Shown here piece by piece: positions 13,470-23,847 of a DNA stretch of 64,000 nt. The DNA is from Metaphire vulgaris. Its lineage: Eukaryota > Annelida > Clitellata > Crassiclitellata > Megascolecidae. The stretch is taken from assembly GCA_018105865.1 (NCBI GenBank), contig CM030833.1:16124381-16188380 (forward strand). Direction: 5' to 3'. Below the pieces are notes generated by a model. It was not told where the DNA came from, did no database searches, and worked only from the letters and a program-made list of their open reading frames with translations. Made by a program: the position numbers and the translations under genes. Within the stretch, counting starts at the first letter, position 1. Each line of letters starts with the position of its first letter.

Positions 13470-15879
13470 GTGTTTCTGTCTCTCGACAGGTCCAGGTATC
13501 CAGTTTTCCCACTCCGATCGATTGCTTGCTTCTTCTTTGAGTTCCTGATATCCTTATTCATCATCCACTCCAACATCATCTTTCTCAGTCTACCTCTCAC
13601 TCTCTTTCTCTCCATTTTTCCTTCGATTATTGTTCTTAACCGCTTAACCGCCATTGTGCCAGAAAAATCCGGCGTACGGGGAAAATTGCTCACGCCATAG
13701 CGCCGGAATTCTCCGGCATTTTCCTATTGGCTCTTGGCAATCCCCGGCGTAAGGAATTATTAATCCTTGGCGTGAACAATAAAGAAGGTCGGCCTGTAGA
13801 TAACTTTTGGGACAATTTTAGGCGTAATTTTGTTTGAAATGGGGGGAGGACAAAAATTCTATCCCCAGCGCTTGCAGTGGAGGCAGCCAATGGTGAACTG
13901 CCACATCTCTATCCCTTTTCTTAGCAGAAGGGTTAGGGTTAGGTTATTAGTTTTATAGTATCTGCAAACTTTTAGGCCAGTAAATGAAATAAAATATTAA
14001 ATTATAAAATTATAAAATTATTATTATATTATATTATATATACAATATATTATATTATATTATATTATCAATATATTATTATATATTATATATAAAATAT
14101 ATATATATAATATATATATAATATATAATTTATATTATATATATTATATATATATTATTATATTATATTATATTATATTATATTATATTATATTATATTA
14201 TATTATATTATATTATATTATATATACTATATATATTATATATACATATTATATATATTATATAATATATATATTATATATATTATAATATATTATAAAA
14301 TTAAATTATAAAATTTCATGATATTTGCAAGTTTTCCAGGATTATTTTTTGGCTTTTTGGTTGTTAAATAGAGAGTCATGCCGGAGGACATGTCCCATCC
14401 AATTTCTCTGCCTTTTCCGGATTGTATCTATCAGACTTCTTTCTTCCTCTATCTCCTTCATGACTTCCTCGTTTGTCTTATGCTCTGTGTATTTTACTTT
14501 TAGCATTTTCCTCCAAATCTACATTTCAAAAGCCTCTAATCGTTTTATATCTTCCTTTCTCATTGTCCACGTCTCCGCCCCATACAATGCCACACTCCAT
14601 ATCAATGTTTTTACCAATCTCTTTTTTAGGTTTAGTTTTAGTTTACTTTGCATCAGCACCTTTCTCTTGTAAAAAGCTTCCTTTGCTATTGCTATACATC
14701 TTCTTATCTCTTTATTGCATCTGGCATCACTGCTTAATAAATAAGTAAATCTAACAGTGTTCTGTTTTCTATCAGTAATGCATGAATTGACGTGTTGTAA
14801 CTGTTGTTTAACCCCTTGAATTCCTGTTGAATTTAACTCATTGAATAATTCTTATAAGTCCCAATGCTGGAGTGACAAGATTATAAAATTAAGATTATGG
14901 TTTAATTAGAAGACCAGAGGCATATACTTGAATTAACTTTCTGTACATACGTGGGACAACTACAGCACTTGATTGGCCAGAATGGATGGGCCAGGACAGG
15001 CTAGGCCAAGACCAAAGAAGGGCATGGCCAGGGACATCATTTGTGTGGTAGGGGGGGCATTTGCCCCCCCTGATTTTGAGGGGAAAAATTTTTTGCCAAT
15101 GTTTGTGTTATTTAGATTTTACACGCCCTAACTAACTGTGAAAATTGGCTGACAAGCAAAAAAAAAGGTCGTCAGCTTTTTCTCAAACTTGTAACTTGTC
15201 AGGTCGAAAGTGTTTTGTCCCCCCTGAAAACAGTGAAATGACGTCTCTGGGCATGGCCCAAATGGCCCAATGGTAAATACGCCACTGCACACGTTCATCA
15301 TCTCATCTCACTCTGTCACGCCCGCTGAATCAGTCATCCCTGAAAATTTGCAACCGTGCCCTCTCATACGCTGCACCTGAACATTGGAACTCAATCCCAG
15401 CTTCCCTTCGCACACTTGGACACTTTCAAACAATAAAATCTGAGTCCCCATTTCCTGTAATCCCTGCATTATCTCCTCAAGTCTTCAGGTCTAAGCTTAA
15501 ATCCTTCCTTTTTCTGAAATCATTTCCTCCATAGCTGTAACAACCTAGCCTCACTGCCCTTTGGATGTTGACTATTGCCTGGCTGATCATATATCTTTCC
15601 CATAACTATTTCAAGAAAGGCTGCGCGCCTAAGAATAAGCAGCTACTGTTGTGCTGTTTTCCAAGGCGCTATAGAAATCCACGAGATTTTACTTACTTAA
15701 GTGCAGTTGAGTCCACGTACAGTCGAGTCTAGAACCTAACTAAGTTAACTAACCTCTGCGTGCATAACTATTTGCCAAGTGTCTCGCAGCTTCGACGAAA
15801 TCCGCATAAAATGATCGATCGCCTCATGGAATTCATGCTCCGTTATCTGTCCACTGTCCAGAATATCCGACGATTTCAT
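5773..15879 (-). CDS. ATG10: ATG10 orthologue, E2-like autophagy enzyme (six exons)
   Basis: ATG10 accepts ATG12 from the E1-like ATG7 as a thioester and transfers it to a lysine of ATG5 in the cytosol, an early step of autophagosome formation. Six exons (15879-15754, 11026-10907, 9895-9724, 8888-8797, 7224-7124, 5857-5773) join in matching phase into 696 nt, 231 residues plus stop; the human protein has about 220. Landmarks in order: N-terminal helix with ITEHEFHEAIDHFMRIS and DTW; VYCHLEHSIVYSRSYSVPV strands; LLTLEDLW; ITQQEHPVL; FFHLHPCHT with the expected catalytic Cys (about residue 185); and a C-terminal YLLSWLSSIAP segment. No frame break is seen. Intron 3 has a GC donor. The introns carry many transposons. 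Family assignment is by recognition of conserved blocks and exon phase, not by a database search. I see no in-frame competitor for the start ATG. Confidence 0.9.
6240..6930 (+). mobile_element. RTE-like LINE 3' fragment in ATG10 intron 5
   Basis: FVYLGSELEAEGGLDLEIKR and the later MKWTGHILGMEEIRNPKR with GRRSKGRPKRRWADRLEED are the C-terminus of an endonuclease-reverse transcriptase. Several stops and a frame change between the parts show decay. Confidence 0.85.
7124..7224 (-). CDS. ATG10: ATG10 exon 5, catalytic Cys
   Basis: It begins EHPVLHRPFFHLHPCHTAEF, matching the E-H-P-x-L...FF-x-LHPC-x-T signature of ATG10. The Cys of HPC is the thioester-forming residue by family knowledge. The acceptor is TTTTCTAG|GAG; the donor is phase 2 (CCAGG|GTAAGC). 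Confidence 0.93.
7353..7613 (+). mobile_element. Probable hAT-like MITE
   Basis: Ends resemble each other (CAGGCATGTCAGAACG and, reversed, CAGGCCCATAGGAAGT), with internal GACAAGCAAAAAA words shared with the MITEs at 15.0 and 39.5 kb. The flanks match at only 5 of 8 target positions, so the exact ends are uncertain. Confidence 0.45.
7801..8109 (+). mobile_element. hAT MITE in ATG10 intron 4
   Basis: Terminal inverted repeats CAGAGTTTCCAAAACTTTTT and CAGTGTTTCCCAAACTGTGG (right end reversed) enclose 309 bp. Flanking 8-bp duplications are TTATAATG (7793-7800) and TTATAGTG (8110-8117), one mismatch. No coding capacity. Confidence 0.88.
8170..8400 (-). mobile_element. 5S rRNA-derived SINE copy (diverged)
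   Basis: The reverse strand at 8297-8392 reads GCCTTCTTGGCATTGTGTGA, then GCAGCCTGGTACTTGGATGT. This lines up with a copy at 62.3 kb and with the internal promoter end of 5S rRNA (GTTAGTACTTGGATGGG). It is diverged and not a functional 5S gene. Confidence 0.55.
8411..8729 (+). mobile_element. hAT MITE in ATG10 intron 4
   Basis: Ends are CAGGGGTGGCCAAC and, reversed, CAGTGGTTGTCAAC. Flanks TCTTAAGG (8403-8410) and TCCTAAGG (8730-8737) differ at one base. The ends carry the GGGCCACATG-type words common in this hAT group. Confidence 0.88.
8797..8888 (-). CDS. ATG10: ATG10 exon 4
   Basis: A 92-nt exon encoding ELLTLEDLW through CWAFITQQ, equivalent to the LTLKDIW...ITQQ segment of vertebrate ATG10. 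It enters in phase 1 after TTTGAGGAG and leaves in phase 0 at CAGCAG|GTGAAG. An alternative acceptor three bases upstream would add one residue in the same phase. Confidence 0.88.
9205..9262 (+). mobile_element. CR1-like 3'-end fragment
   Basis: TTGGCTTTGTTATGGCACTATAGAAGTCGCC-type sequence equals the 3' UTR end of the family B elements (compare 50560-50590). Only the last 60 bp or so remain. Confidence 0.5.
9724..9895 (-). CDS. ATG10: ATG10 exon 3, GC-AG donor
   Basis: The exon encodes an acidic loop (NRDEDSMELE) and then VYCHLEHSIVYSRSYSVPVI, the conserved beta-strand block of ATG10. It ends in phase 1 at TTGCCAG|GCATGA. No GT donor fits the phase-1 acceptor of exon 4, so the junction appears to be GC-AG and restores ...FLP-G-ELLTLEDLW, matching the family pattern. 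Confidence 0.88.
9992..10350 (+). mobile_element. CR1-like LINE 3' fragment, family E, in ATG10 intron 2
   Basis: An intact 99-codon end includes CLHGMGPAYLKTELHRVSDL, MGDRAFFVVAARVWNGLP and KKRLKTWLFRTSY, the RT C-terminal region. The 3' UTR (TGTAATGTGTTCATG...) matches copies at 26.05 and 35.09 kb. Confidence 0.85.
10457..10630. promoter_or_regulatory. Heat-shock-element-like site plus six CCAAT-type tandem repeats
   Basis: 10457-10471 reads CGAATATTCCAGAAT, a perfect three-block nGAAnnTTCnnGAAn pattern. It is followed by six CAATCAGAACGCT units starting at 10475, 10500, 10523, 10558, 10583 and 10606; four of them are true CCAAT boxes. Located in ATG10 intron 2, just before an (ATA)n tract. 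Promoter function is inferred only. Confidence 0.55.
10662..10721. repeat. (ATA)n microsatellite
   Basis: About 20 AAT triplets in a row, read in another frame as a poly-Leu ORF that is not a gene. Probably the tail of a lost LINE. Confidence 0.9.
10907..11026 (-). CDS. ATG10: ATG10 exon 2
   Basis: This 120-nt exon (40 codons, phase 0 at both ends) begins after TTTAG at 11027-11028 with GHLKCSYLKRR, matching the GY-K-basic strand that follows the W in ATG10. It ends before GTACAA. Its Lys/Arg-rich middle (CRKKKAAEA) is typical of the poorly conserved loop. It is the least conserved exon; the matching phase supports it. Confidence 0.8.
11027..12480. other. ATG10 intron 1, proximal unannotated part
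   Basis: AT-rich intron sequence with no recognised coding or repeat structure. Short ORFs near 11.9-12.2 kb have no family resemblance I can name. Confidence 0.5.
12700..12940 (+). mobile_element. CR1-like LINE, family D, left half
   Basis: The frame reads QNALACAVTM, HISLILKSLHWLKITEHI and YLRSLLTPQPPRPTCS, an RT C-terminal block. It is cut at 12940 by the hAT element and resumes at 15288. The preceding 12490-12690 is a GACA-rich low-complexity stretch of unclear origin. Confidence 0.82.
13400..14750 (-). mobile_element. RTE-like LINE 3' fragment, itself interrupted
   Basis: On the minus strand, 14750-14368 encodes IAIAKEAFYKRKVLMQSKL, VALYGAETWTM and WMGHVLRH. 13640-13470 continues LRTIIEGKMERKRVRGRLRK. 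A (GAT)n tail lies at 13413-13468. The part between is a later insertion. Confidence 0.82.
13644..14367. mobile_element. piggyBac-like non-autonomous element with AT-rich core
   Basis: It begins TTAACCGCCATTGTGCC and ends, reversed, TTAACAACCAAAAAGCC, with TTAA at both edges as expected for piggyBac insertion. The core holds a long (ATATT)n-type satellite at about 13990-14300. It sits exactly where the RTE-like reading frame breaks. Terminal similarity is moderate; a second TTAA 8 bp to the left could be the true edge. Confidence 0.5.
15029..15249. mobile_element. hAT MITE nested in the hAT element
   Basis: 221 bp with ends CAGGGACATCATTT and, reversed, CAGAGACGTCATTT. The flanking 8-bp duplication GGCATGGC is perfect (15021-15028 and 15250-15257). 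Poly-G/C stretches just inside both ends. Confidence 0.92.
15288..15705 (+). mobile_element. CR1-like LINE, family D, right half
   Basis: It resumes the frame broken at 12940 with SLKICNRALSYAAPEHWNSI and ASLRTLGHF. The 3' UTR TAAGAATAAGCAGCTACTGT...GAAATCCACGAGATTTTAC is shared with copies at 28.6, 41.3 and 51.9 kb; short (TTAC)n tail. Confidence 0.85.
15754..15879 (-). CDS. ATG10: ATG10 exon 1 (start codon)
   Basis: The exon encodes residues 1-42 from ATG at 15879-15877. It carries the amphipathic helix block ITEHEFHEAIDHFMRIS followed by KLRDTWQ, as at ATG10 N-termini. It ends GCAGAG|GTTAGT in phase 0. The reading frame stays open upstream of this ATG, so a longer N-terminus is possible, but similarity starts about here. 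Confidence 0.85.
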
Positions 15880-16020
15880 TCTGACAACAATGCCAACCCC
15901 GACGAAAGCGAATTTAAATACCAAACATTCACAAGCGACACTCGTTGTCACAACATCCGGAAAGTACTCGCCACTGGCCATACTTTATTATAGCGCTAAC
16001 GATCAGCGTGAGCCTCCGTG

Positions 16021-16101
16021 AGGTTGTTGTTGTTATTGATGATGATGATGACGATGATGATGATGATTATAATCACCATCATCATCATCGTCATCATCAT
16101 C
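16021..16101. repeat. (GAT)n / (ATC)n inverted microsatellite
   Basis: GATGATGATG units are followed by CATCATCATC units, so the tract can fold on itself. It lies in the 5' flank of ATG10, about 140-220 bp from the start codon. Confidence 0.85.
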
Positions 16102-16289
16102 AGGCGGCTACAGCAGCCGAAAGGAAAATGGACAACTATAGGCCCCTAACTGTCTGGCTCTTATCACTAATTCGTCCTTCTGGTTCTGGAGACAATGGGG
16201 TCAATCAACTAGGAAGATGTCCTCTTCTTAAAGGAAATCGGAAGTCTCCTACCATGACAATCTGGAGATGAAAGAGAAACATAATTTCT

Positions 16290-17152
<863 letters not shown>

Positions 17153-17234
17153 GAGTTTTGGTACAGTTTCCTTCTGTGAAACCTTCGACACCCAAAAATT
17201 AACGACAATGGACAATACTAGGCTACTACTTCTA

Positions 17235-18306
17235 CTAATCTAATCTAATCTAATCTTAAACTTCTATAGCGCCACTTTCATAATGCACAGAAGCATCAAC
17301 CGATGGCACACCAAATCCAAATCACTAAAGATCCAGGTCAAATCCAGGGTATCCGGCCAGACAAACGGGTGACAGTCTATGGTGGATAAGCCCGGTCAAA
17401 AAGATGGGTTTTTTAATCTTGCTCTAAAAATTTGTAATGAATTTGCAATGCGAACATGCTGAGGCAATGAGTTCCAGAGTTTTGGGGCACTGAGAAAGCA
17501 CGAGAACCAAGAACTGTCCGAGTATGTGGGATGGAGAGAACTATTGCAGACGCGGATCTGGTCAGTCTTGTACAGAAAGTTTTGAAAGAAGGTAACTGGG
17601 TTCAGTAAAGTGTTTTGTATACCTGAAGGCAGATTTTAAAGTCTATCCTTTCTTTAATTGGAAGCCAGTGAAGACCCTTACGGACTGGGGTTATGTGCTC
17701 ACGTTTTGGGGTTTTTGAAACTACTGAGCCAATGAATTTTGAACTCGTTGGAGTTTAGCCAGGTTTGATTTAGAAATGCCAAAAAGAAGGGAGTTGCAAT
17801 AATCAAGACGACTGGACACTAAGGCATTTGCCAAAAGCATTAATGCAGGTTTATTCAGAAATTTCCTAATACGATACAAATCACGAAGGTGGTAGTGAGC
17901 TACTTTACAAATGCTATTTGTGTGAGTTGAGAAAGAAAGCGTGGAATCAAAAATTACTCCTAGGTCCCGTGCAGAACTACTTACAGGAATAGTTGAATCA
18001 CCAAGTTTAATAGAGTTTATAGAATCAAATTTCTTGAGCTGGGGCTTTGTGCCTAAGAGTAAAAATTCAGTTTTGGCCGGGTTTAAAAGCAATTTGTTTG
18101 AATCCATCCAGGACTGAATATGAGAGAATGCTTGAGAAATAGTTTCAATGAAGATTCTGATGAAGACTTATCAAATGAAATAAAGATCTGAATCATCTGC
18201 ATATAGGTGGTAATCTAGGTGATGGTTTGACAGTAATGAGCCAAGAGGAGTCGTGTATAAAGTGAACAAGAGAGGGCCAAGAACAGAGCCTTGGGGGACC
18301 CCACAA
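17235..18306 (-). mobile_element. CR1/L2-like LINE fragment, family A, with RT core
   Basis: From 18306 the minus strand reads [16 protein letters not shown] and [11 protein letters not shown], the RT catalytic YADD motif. It then has a 128-codon open part (LLNPAKTEFLLLG, LVSSRLDYCNSLLFGISKS) and the same 3' UTR and (ATTAG)n tail as 1-720. 5' truncated exactly at a (ACT)n tract, which continues at 18308-18379. Confidence 0.92.
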
Positions 18307-18308
18307 TT

Positions 18309-18358
<50 letters not shown>

Positions 18359-18379
18359 GGCCTACTACTACTACTACTA
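18307..18379. repeat. (ACT)n microsatellite
   Basis: ACT triplets with one GGCCT interruption. It sits against the 5' end of the family A LINE, and the matching (ACT)n at 17047 ends shortly before that LINE's 3' end, so the LINE may have landed in such a tract. Confidence 0.8.
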
Positions 18380-18585
18380 ACTTTAATTATTATTATGCTC
18401 TTTTATAGCACCAGTTCCAGCATCAGGCCTCCACAAGACCAGACCATTCCTGAGATCAGTCAGAGTGGGAAACAGCATGACAGACTATCGAAGAAAAGTC
18501 AACTGGTTTGTGCTTCAAGTCTAGATTTTAAAACACTCGTGAGTCACTACAGAGATTACACAGATTCTAGATGAATAAGTCACTT

Positions 18586-18640
18586 ATAATAATGTGATTT
18601 TAAGTGGTTTAGGAGGCTAAGTAAGCCTGTGTGAAAACTT
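18586..18640 (-). mobile_element. LINE 3'-end fragment, family C
   Basis: ATGTGATTTTAAGTGGTTTA followed by GGAGGCTAAGTAAGCCTGTG equals 4593-4632 almost base for base. About 55 bp remain. Confidence 0.7.
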
Positions 18641-20820
18641 GTTTCATGGTTGTTTCTGTTCAGTGGTTCTTGCACAGGACAGATGATACCAAATCACTCT
18701 GAACTCAGACATTATTATTATACTGTAGTTCCACATTGTTTGGGCCTGCATAGAACACCCTCTTACCAATTTCAATATTAACTCTAGGATCATTCATCAA
18801 GCTTATTCAGAGCAACCACTCACTTTGTTTTACCTACTTTGTTTTATTTACGACACACTACTAACAACAACTACTTGACTGTAATTCATGTTGTGGTCCA
18901 AAAAATCTTATCTAACCACAAAGCGGCTAATAGAGTCAAGAAAAAAGGTTTGACGATTTTCTTGCATTACTGTATCAAAAATTGAAGGACTTTTCTTCTG
19001 TACTATATAACACTATTTGTATAAGCATTAAATTGAATCAGCCAGATCAAAATAACGCACTTCAATTTCAAGAGCCAACAAAATGGTGTCCAATGTTTTA
19101 ATATATAAGCAAGTCTGCAACTAAAACTCAAATTAACAAAGTAAATTGTGATACACAGAGCACAGTGTGTCAAGACAAGTCTATTAATAGTATACTCTAC
19201 TCTGCTAAACTGCACCACTAGGAATTTTTCATCAACACAATTTAAACAACTGATATGAGCAAATGTTAAAATTGAAAGAAATCATTTTAATAATTTTGTA
19301 AATAAATTGTAAGCAATGATTCAAGAATTGAGATTTAAAACTGAACAAAAAGTTTAGTATCTTTGACAAAACATTACTTGTGTCTATCAACAAATAGCAT
19401 AAAACATAGCATACAATTTCTTTATTAAAATTTGACAAGTAAAAATACTTCACATTTGCTGCAATGTGCAGATCAGAAACCCAGTTCGACATCTCTGTCT
19501 TTTGGAAGTTATGGAACACAGGAAGTTGTAATTTTAATCTATTTTCTACTGAACATAATATGTTATGCCCTTATACAAACCATGTTCTGTTATGTTATAC
19601 AAAACATGTTATGTTTTGCATAAGAGCACCACTCCTTTTTATAAGTCTGAGATGTTAACTTAGGTACATTTTTGCCATGGGGCTGCAGAATGCTTGGTCA
19701 TCGAAAAAGGGAGAATTATTCCAGAAAGGAAATAACTGAAGTCATTTTACAATTCATAAGCAAAATAAAACTTTTAACTCTGTCACTGAAAATACAGCAA
19801 AGAACTTTCAGAGTAATTTAAATAAACACAATATACCAGAATATTCAGACAATGTTACAACATTACACATATTTGATTTGCCAGTAATTACATTTCATTA
19901 CCAAATACCAGTAAGCTGCCATTATCATAAATGATAAAAACAAGTCACATCTAATTTAACCTTTAAAGCACTCTGGTGTAGTACAAAGTGTAGTATCAAA
20001 TACGAACATAACCACATTATATATGGTGGCTAAATGAGAAATGTAATTCACTGTGAAGTTATATGTGATATCAACAATAGTATACAGCATATTTTACAGC
20101 AACAGAGAGTAATTAAATATTACTTAAAATAACTACTGAATTCATATCTGTTCCAGCTAATTCTAATTTACCACAAGGGAGAATATAAGATGGCAAAAAA
20201 AGATTTATGTGTAATATTAACCGTCATTTAGTGCTCACAATGAATGGGTCAAACTAGCCTTTTATTTGAAGGTGAGCAGGTGAGTTTAATTCATCCAATG
20301 TTTAAGGTGGTTAAATCTTCTAGTTTTTCGCCTTGTGACTCCACAGTGGTGGCTCAAAATTTGGGATTTGGTCAACTGATACATTTCTGCTTGAAAATTT
20401 TGATTTGGGAGTAGCCTGACACCTGCTTCTACAAGAAATTAATATCTGCCCACACAAAGGCAATAACTAAGGGTCCTAGAAGTGTACACCAAAATTAATT
20501 AAATGCTTAAGTTCAACAAGGCAATGGCTTGAGACCTTGGAAGAGAAGATGTACAATAATTGGAAAAGAAACACACCATTTATACAGATTACATGTTACA
20601 AAACAATTAAATATCGAAATAAACAAAACATAGAACTTGCTGCATTCACCGTAGAAATGAACTTAATGAATAGCCTAACAACCAAACATCCTTACTAAGT
20701 TACTGTATCTTGCTGTCTGAGAATCAACAAGTTTCACATTTTCACAGGCACCAAACAACCATATATCCCATGGGTAGCAATTCTGCAAATATAGTTTTGC
20801 ATATGCATCAAAACTTGCAT
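18640..20820. other. Region between the two genes, no gene recognised
   Basis: AT-rich sequence. Small ORFs show no recognisable family. It may include the distal 3' UTR of the RAPGEF gene; AATAAA on the minus strand occurs at 20261-20266 and 19421-19426, but neither can be assigned. Confidence 0.4.
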
Positions 20821-20827
20821 CCTTACA

Positions 20828-22476
20828 GCGATTCTTAGACTTTTCATCACAGACTATCTTATCAAGGACTATTCTTCTCCTGACCTTTCATCCAAACTAT
20901 TCATCTCCGGACTATTCACCTCAGTACTATTCACCTCGGACAAAGTATTAAAAGTAAGAAAAGTAAATTTAAATTTTAAATATTGTTCACATTAACTGTG
21001 AAAACAAGAACTAAAATACATGAAACATTATACAAATTTCACGGTATCTCCAATGTTCGTAGTTACAATATATTAGTGTTGGTTTTCCATGTTTGAAAGT
21101 CTAAACTGTAATGAGCTGTAACTGTCACAACTGTAGCTGATTGTACTTTTTAAAAATGTCAACTGTAAAGATTTGAGATGCCTTATTAATAGGATGAATT
21201 CTAGATCTAGACTGATATGAGCTTTGTCACTAGTGATGTTATACAGGACATGTAATCTCTGAAGTTACCTCTTCAGAAATTTGAGAATGTCTATGCTACC
21301 AGTGCTTTCCTTTGACATTTGTTGACCCAACGTTGGTAAAAAGTCTACAGATTAGATTTCAAGAGGCTCGGGTTGGTAGGGAATTAGGATGATAGAGCAA
21401 AGGTGGGGGCGAGGTTGCACACAATTGTACACATTTTGAATCTAAATAAATGCGAGCAAGGCTGCAAGTCAGTGAGACAGCCAGAATTTAAGTTGGCAAT
21501 TGGAGAAGACTGGTTGAAATTACACAGTTAGATTTTAACACTATAGCTGGCTACGGCTGAGCTGATGAACCTGATGTCTTGCTATATTTGAAAGCAATTG
21601 TGCATCAACAACTAACATTTACTAACTTCTTACTTCATATAATTTTTATAATACTTCATATATTTTACTCTTCTTAAATTTAATACTTTGGAACAGATCA
21701 AATAGGTGACGGCAACTTGGCGACTAACAACTCGGTGGCGAACAACTCGGCACTTGATCGACTCCACGATGATCAACTCTGTACCCTATCAACTCGGAGG
21801 TGATATGATCAACTCAGCAATAAATTAATGGTTTAAGCATGTGAAGAGGCTAGGAAGCTGGGCATTTAAATTCTTAAAGTCCAATAAGTGCAGAAACTTT
21901 TTGATTCTATGGAAGGTATGTTGCTGGGGATGACCCGTCAAGAGAGTGAACACGCTATGAAGAGGCAGATGAGCGAATCTTGAACAAATTGACTTTTTAT
22001 GATGGGCAAAACATAATGGAATTTTTGCATGGATTATCCCATAACTGTCGTATGGAATGACATATTTTATGTATGCCTAACACAACTATCATCTTTTTGA
22101 AACATTTCTTGTTTTTAAAAAATTGTTTTAGATACCTTTGCTAAGTCTTATAATAAAATCTCTGACATAACTTTTATATAAATTGAATTGGACAAATATT
22201 ATAAGGTCTGACAAACTATTAAAAAATTTATAAGTAGATAGATTGGTACATTGATTGGAACGGACGCCCAGTTAATCATCGATTGCTTGTCGCCGAGTTG
22301 ATCATTGCTGAGTTGATAAGGCGCCGAGTTGATTGTTGCTGAATCATCGCCGAGTTGTGCATCACCGAGTTGATACGTACCGTTAATACCCCGTCCAAGA
22401 TGAATAGTATGGAGATAAATAGTCCACAATATGAATGGTCCGCGATGAACAGTCCGGAGATGAAAAGTCCGCATAC
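20828..22476. mobile_element. Foldback-like element with arms of 15-bp tandem units
   Basis: The left arm (20838-20943) is about seven diverged units of GACTATTCATCTCCG. The right arm (22391-22470) is five to six such units in inverse orientation. A second inverted pair built on GATCAACTCGGCGAT-like units lies inside (21705-21827 and 22250-22381). CCTTACA flanks both ends (20821-20827, 22477-22483). No ORF of note. Long inverted arms made of short direct repeats are the hallmark of Foldback/TU-type transposons. Confidence 0.65.
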
Positions 22477-22483
22477 CCTTACA

Positions 22484-23797
22484 CTGTACCCTTGCACACA
22501 TAACTTGTGTGCACATACTAGATATAGCATACATATAGCAAGTAATATGCAATATATGGCAATATCCATAAATTCTAAAGCAGGCAGAGGGAATTCTATT
22601 AACAATTACCAAAGAATTTATAAATGCTATAACCAAAAGTTACTTCCTATATCCTAATTCACTTACTACCTAAGTAAAGCTGTGTAGAAATCATATACAC
22701 ATATAAACTGCACAGTCATCACCTGTGGATAAATGTAAAATCTGGTATAGCCCTCCAGATATATTGCGCAGCCGAAATTATGGTAATCAAATTGTTTAAC
22801 GCCATTTCAAAAGCAGCTAACAAAATTTAAAATATAAAAATATACCTAAAATAAAAAGATGGCCAGCTGGAATTTTTTACTGCAAAATAGCAATGTAGGC
22901 ACAAAGAAATAAGCAGCAATAACACTGTCATTATGGCAATTCTAAGAAATACAATTTTGAGATGACTAAATTTAATTAATATTTGTTAGGATTTTAGCTA
23001 TATAACCCAACAAAATAATTAATACCAGAAATTATAATTGTATAATGATTTTAATGAGGCATAAACAAACATTCAGTGGGATGAGAAGGGCATCACAAAA
23101 TAAAGACAAACAAGACATGCACAAACAGACCAATTTACTGGAAAACTAAAGACCTTGGCCAAAGCATTTTAAAAACAGATGCAAACTGCAGTACTGCAAA
23201 ATTGCTGTACTGCAAACATTTCTGTAACAATTACAAAGCAAGCAGCATAAGAGTCACCCTTATATATCTAAAATTCCCTGCAAAAACTGTTTTCGACACT
23301 GGTAACAAAATATACATTCAAATATCACTTGGCATACAGAGCGAACAATGGAGACTAGTAAAGTGAAAACGTACAACATCTGCAAATGCACATTCAGTTT
23401 AACTGCCATTTCAGTTGACCCATGATATTTCCAACATGAGAAGCCAGATTAAGTGGTAGAATCAAAGTGATCATGTTACAGCTTTTGAGACATCAGCAAT
23501 ATACCACAACCATTCACAATCTCATCACTGATATTGGGACAAGACTTCTGTCCTGCAAAATAGTACCTCATACAGCTAGTTAGCACATACCCAGATGACA
23601 GTTAGCAAGTAAACGACGAAGAAGATGGAGAAACACAAATACTCAGAAAAGTCTCTTAAAGTTTTGCAGGATTCAGTTATTCACACTCACTGGCTTTCAA
23701 CAATCATTTCTTTATGCGTTGAGAAACTGTCAACTGTTCTAGATGCTGCCGTTCAGCAACAGCAAAAACCGGTGCCAAGGAATGAAAATCGAAAACA
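22484..23797. other. Putative RAPGEF 3' UTR or 3' flank
   Basis: No gene or repeat recognised. It lies just downstream of the stop codon, so part is expected to be 3' UTR, but no polyadenylation site is convincing. Confidence 0.35.
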
Positions 23798-23847
23798 TCA
23801 GACGGCAGATATTACATCATCACTGTTAATCATTCTGTCGTTGTCTT
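23798..23847 (-). CDS. RAPGEF exon 29, stop and PDZ ligand
   Basis: After ATTTTAG it encodes [16 protein letters not shown] then TGA at 23800-23798. The acidic run ending in SAV matches the vertebrate RAPGEF2 C-terminus (EEDEDEQVSAV), a PDZ-binding ligand. Confidence 0.9.

Larger units (their letters stand above)
12941..15287 (+). mobile_element. hAT element splitting a family D LINE (host of nested insertions)
   Basis: Ends are CAGTGGCGTATTTA and exactly the same reversed (TAAATACGCCACTG at 15274-15287). Flanks TACATGTT (12933-12940) and CACACGTT (15288-15295) match at 6 of 8. Its subterminal part carries G-rich repeats (GGGGGTCTGGGGGC). Inside lie an RTE-like fragment, a piggyBac-like element and a second hAT MITE. 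No transposase is seen. Confidence 0.85.

Noticed and set aside
19003..19519. Several 70-95-codon minus ORFs between the genes
   Set aside because: AT-rich, Lys/Phe/Ile-dominated translations without conserved blocks or splice partners.
22199..22657. Overlapping 100-145-codon ORFs in the foldback element
   Set aside because: They follow the 15-bp repeat period (a unit of five codons), which keeps frames open without selection.
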